DNA of 23,497 bases, from positions 51,275 through 74,771 of the forward strand of contig DDYM01000057.1 of the NCBI GenBank assembly GCA_002347985.1, given 5' to 3'. The notes under the pieces were generated by a model that saw nothing but the letters and a program-made list of their open reading frames with translations, ran no database searches and was not told the origin of the DNA. Shown here piece by piece: positions 22,026 through 23,497 of the stretch. The translations under genes and the position numbers were made by a program. Source of the stretch: Bacteroidetes bacterium UBA2234. Its GTDB lineage: Bacteria > Bacteroidota > Bacteroidia > NS11-12g > UBA955. Position 1 is the stretch's first letter. Each line of letters starts with the position of its first letter.

Positions 22026-23497
22026 ATGATTACTCAAAACTCAATTGAACAGCTGCTGAATGTTGTAAACATTGAGGATGTAGTGGGTGATTTTGTGGCT
22101 CTCAAGCGCTCAGGTCCGAGATACAAGGGTTGTTGTCCGTTCCATGATGAAAAAACACCCAGTTTTGTGGTGTCGCCATCCATTGGAATTTACAAATGTT
22201 TTGGCTGTCAGAAAGGCGGCAATGCCATTCAGTTTATGATGGACATTGAGAATTTGAATTTTGTGGAGGCGGCAAAAAGTCTGGCGAAGCGATTTGGTGT
22301 TGAATTGGAAGAAACGCATGTTGAGAATCAGGATGCGCATCAAGAAGCCCAACGTCAGCGAGAGTCTATCCAAGCAGCGGTAGATTTTGCCCAAGGGTTT
22401 TTTGTTTCTCAATTGTTTGATGGAGAAGAGGGTAAGTCGATTGGTTTGCCATATTTCAAAGAGCGGGGATTTACCGTTGAAACGATTAAAAAATGGGGAC
22501 TTGGCTACAGTCCTGAGTCGTGGGAGGCATTGGCGGGTCATTCCAAGGTAAAGGGTTTTCACGCTGAAGTGATGGTGCAAGCGGGGCTTTTGAAGTTGCG
22601 CGACAACGGGACTCACTATGATTTGTTCAGGCATCGAGTGATGTTCTCAATCTATTCTGTCACGGGCAAAGTGATTGCTTTTGCTGGACGAAAGATGAGC
22701 AGTACGGACCCATCGCCGAAATATGTAAATTCTCCGGAAACGGAACTGTATAAAAAGAGCGATGTTTTATTTGGTTTGTTCCAAGCCAAGAATGCAATAA
22801 AGAAGGCAGACAAGGTCTATATGACCGAAGGGTATACCGATGTGATTACACTGAGTCAGGCCGGCATTGAAAATGTGGTGGCGAGTTCTGGCACAGCGTT
22901 AACGCCGGGTCAGATCAAATTGTTGAAGCGATTTACGGACAATGTAACGGTGGTTTATGATGGGGATGCGGCAGGGATCAAGGCATCGATTCGTGGTATT
23001 GATTTGTTGTTGCAAGATGGTTTGAATGTGCGGGTGGTATCATTGCCGGAAGGTCAGGATCCGGATTCATTTTGTCAGCAATTGGGCGGCGATGCTTTTC
23101 AAGCGTATTTGAATGAGAATGAGCAGACGTTTATTCACTTCAAGGCGAAATTGTTGATTGATGAGAGCAAGCATGATCCGCTGAAGAAGTCGGATGCGGT
23201 GAGAGAGATTCTCCGAAGTGTTTCGTTGATAACGGACGGGCTGAAGCGCTCTACACTAACGCGTGATTTGTCGCAAATCTGCGAAATGGAAGAGTCCGTT
23301 CTGGTTCAGGAGTTGGGTCATTTGATTCGACAGCAGAAGGCGAAGGAGGAGCAGGCATTCGTAAGTCAGATTGCTTCCATCACGCATGAGATGGGGGTAG
23401 GGATGCCAGCGCCGGCGAAGCCGGCGCCCACAGAACATCATCAAGAATTGGCCGTTTTTAAACTGTTACTACTCTATGGAAATGTCGCCCTGTCTGA
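22026..23497 (+). CDS. dnaG: DNA primase DnaG (3' end cut by the window)
   Basis: 490 codons are open to the right edge with no stop, so the C-terminal helicase-binding domain is only begun. The CHC2 zinc finger has Cys37 and His40 (CPFH), then Cys58 and Cys61 (KCFGCQKGG). The catalytic core follows with PYFKERGFTVETIKKWGLGY, FRHRVMFSIYSVTGKVIAFAGR and KYVNSPETELYKKS. The TOPRIM motifs are MTEGYTDVI (about 268-276) and VYDGDAAGIKAS (about 310). A variable linker from about 430 includes PAPAKPAP, encoded by the hairpin at 23409-23427. DnaG synthesises RNA primers at the replication fork. The ATG at 22026 gives MITQNSIEQLLNVVNIEDVV, the usual N-terminus. Confidence 0.96.
   Translation, partial: MITQNSIEQLLNVVNIEDVVGDFVALKRSGPRYKGCCPFHDEKTPSFVVSPSIGIYKCFGCQKGGNAIQFMMDIENLNFVEAAKSLAKRFGVELEETHVENQDAHQEAQRQRESIQAAVDFAQGFFVSQLFDGEEGKSIGLPYFKERGFTVETIKKWGLGYSPESWEALAGHSKVKGFHAEVMVQAGLLKLRDNGTHYDLFRHRVMFSIYSVTGKVIAFAGRKMSSTDPSPKYVNSPETELYKKSDVLFGLFQAKNAIKKADKVYMTEGYTDVITLSQAGIENVVASSGTALTPGQIKLLKRFTDNVTVVYDGDAAGIKASIRGIDLLLQDGLNVRVVSLPEGQDPDSFCQQLGGDAFQAYLNENEQTFIHFKAKLLIDESKHDPLKKSDAVREILRSVSLITDGLKRSTLTRDLSQICEMEESVLVQELGHLIRQQKAKEEQAFVSQIASITHEMGVGMPAPAKPAPTEHHQELAVFKLLLLYGNVALS
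23409..23427. repeat. GC-rich hairpin inside dnaG linker
   Basis: The arms are GCGCCGGC (23409-23416) and GCCGGCGC (23420-23427), 8 bp around GAA, preceded by A and followed by C as at 1419 and 11181. It is translated as A-P-A-K-P-A in the linker before the helicase-binding domain. Confidence 0.7.

Noticed and set aside
1-23497. tRNA or rRNA genes, CRISPR arrays, insertion sequences, integrases, toxin-antitoxin or defence genes
   Set aside because: Both strands were read through and none were recognised; all intergenic gaps are shorter than 180 bases.

Overview
The window reads as a stretch of ordinary, gene-dense chromosome from a member of the Bacteroidota. The pointers are a type B T9SS / gliding-motility C-terminal domain at the left edge, a ParA-ParB-DUF5683 gene trio, a PorT-like beta-barrel protein, a LuxC-type acyl-CoA reductase of the kind common in that phylum, an almost complete lack of Shine-Dalgarno sequences, and several promoters with the phylum's TAnnTTTG -7 box. 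Genus cannot be told from the sequence. There are 23 protein genes, two of them cut by the window edges. I see no tRNA, rRNA, CRISPR array, insertion sequence or prophage, and no gap above 300 bases.

Layout: (1) 1-3062, rightward: the end of a large secreted PKD-repeat protein, then a Bax inhibitor-1 family membrane protein. (2) 3068-5800, leftward: a small TPR protein, then the chromosome-segregation operon parA-parB-DUF5683. (3) 5920-7704, rightward: a lone oligopeptide-type substrate-binding lipoprotein. (4) 7772-11423, leftward: an MlaE/MlaF-type lipid ABC transporter pair and the helicase recG. (5) 11451-14235, rightward: a tight run fabG, tatC, rpiB, miaE (fatty-acid reduction, Tat export, pentose phosphate isomerisation, tRNA hydroxylation). 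(6) 14301-15862, leftward: a PorT-like outer-membrane protein followed by a ZIP metal transporter. (7) 15938-16966, rightward: an acyl-CoA reductase, convergent with an arginase (16972-17904, leftward). (8) 17966-20261, leftward: a PAP2 lipid phosphatase overlapping a GT39 lipid-linked-sugar glycosyltransferase. (9) 20361-20762, rightward: a START-like protein, convergent with an M20 amidohydrolase (20769-21959, leftward). (10) 22026 to the right edge: the first 490 codons of dnaG.

The genes are mostly housekeeping. The most interesting signals lie in the DNA itself. First, very GC-rich short hairpins sit inside coding sequences, in frame, in poorly conserved protein segments: three share an A-GCGCCG...CGGCGC-C layout (T9SS protein, recG, dnaG), a fourth of related build lies in the N-terminal extension of miaE, and a possible fifth is cut by the left edge. 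Second, a 22-bp near-perfect quasi-palindrome lies in the TPR gene. Third, a perfect 21-bp palindrome between recG and fabG places a -7-like box on each strand only a few bases from each start codon, which predicts a symmetric divergent promoter with almost leaderless mRNAs. No unmistakably new multi-gene system was found.
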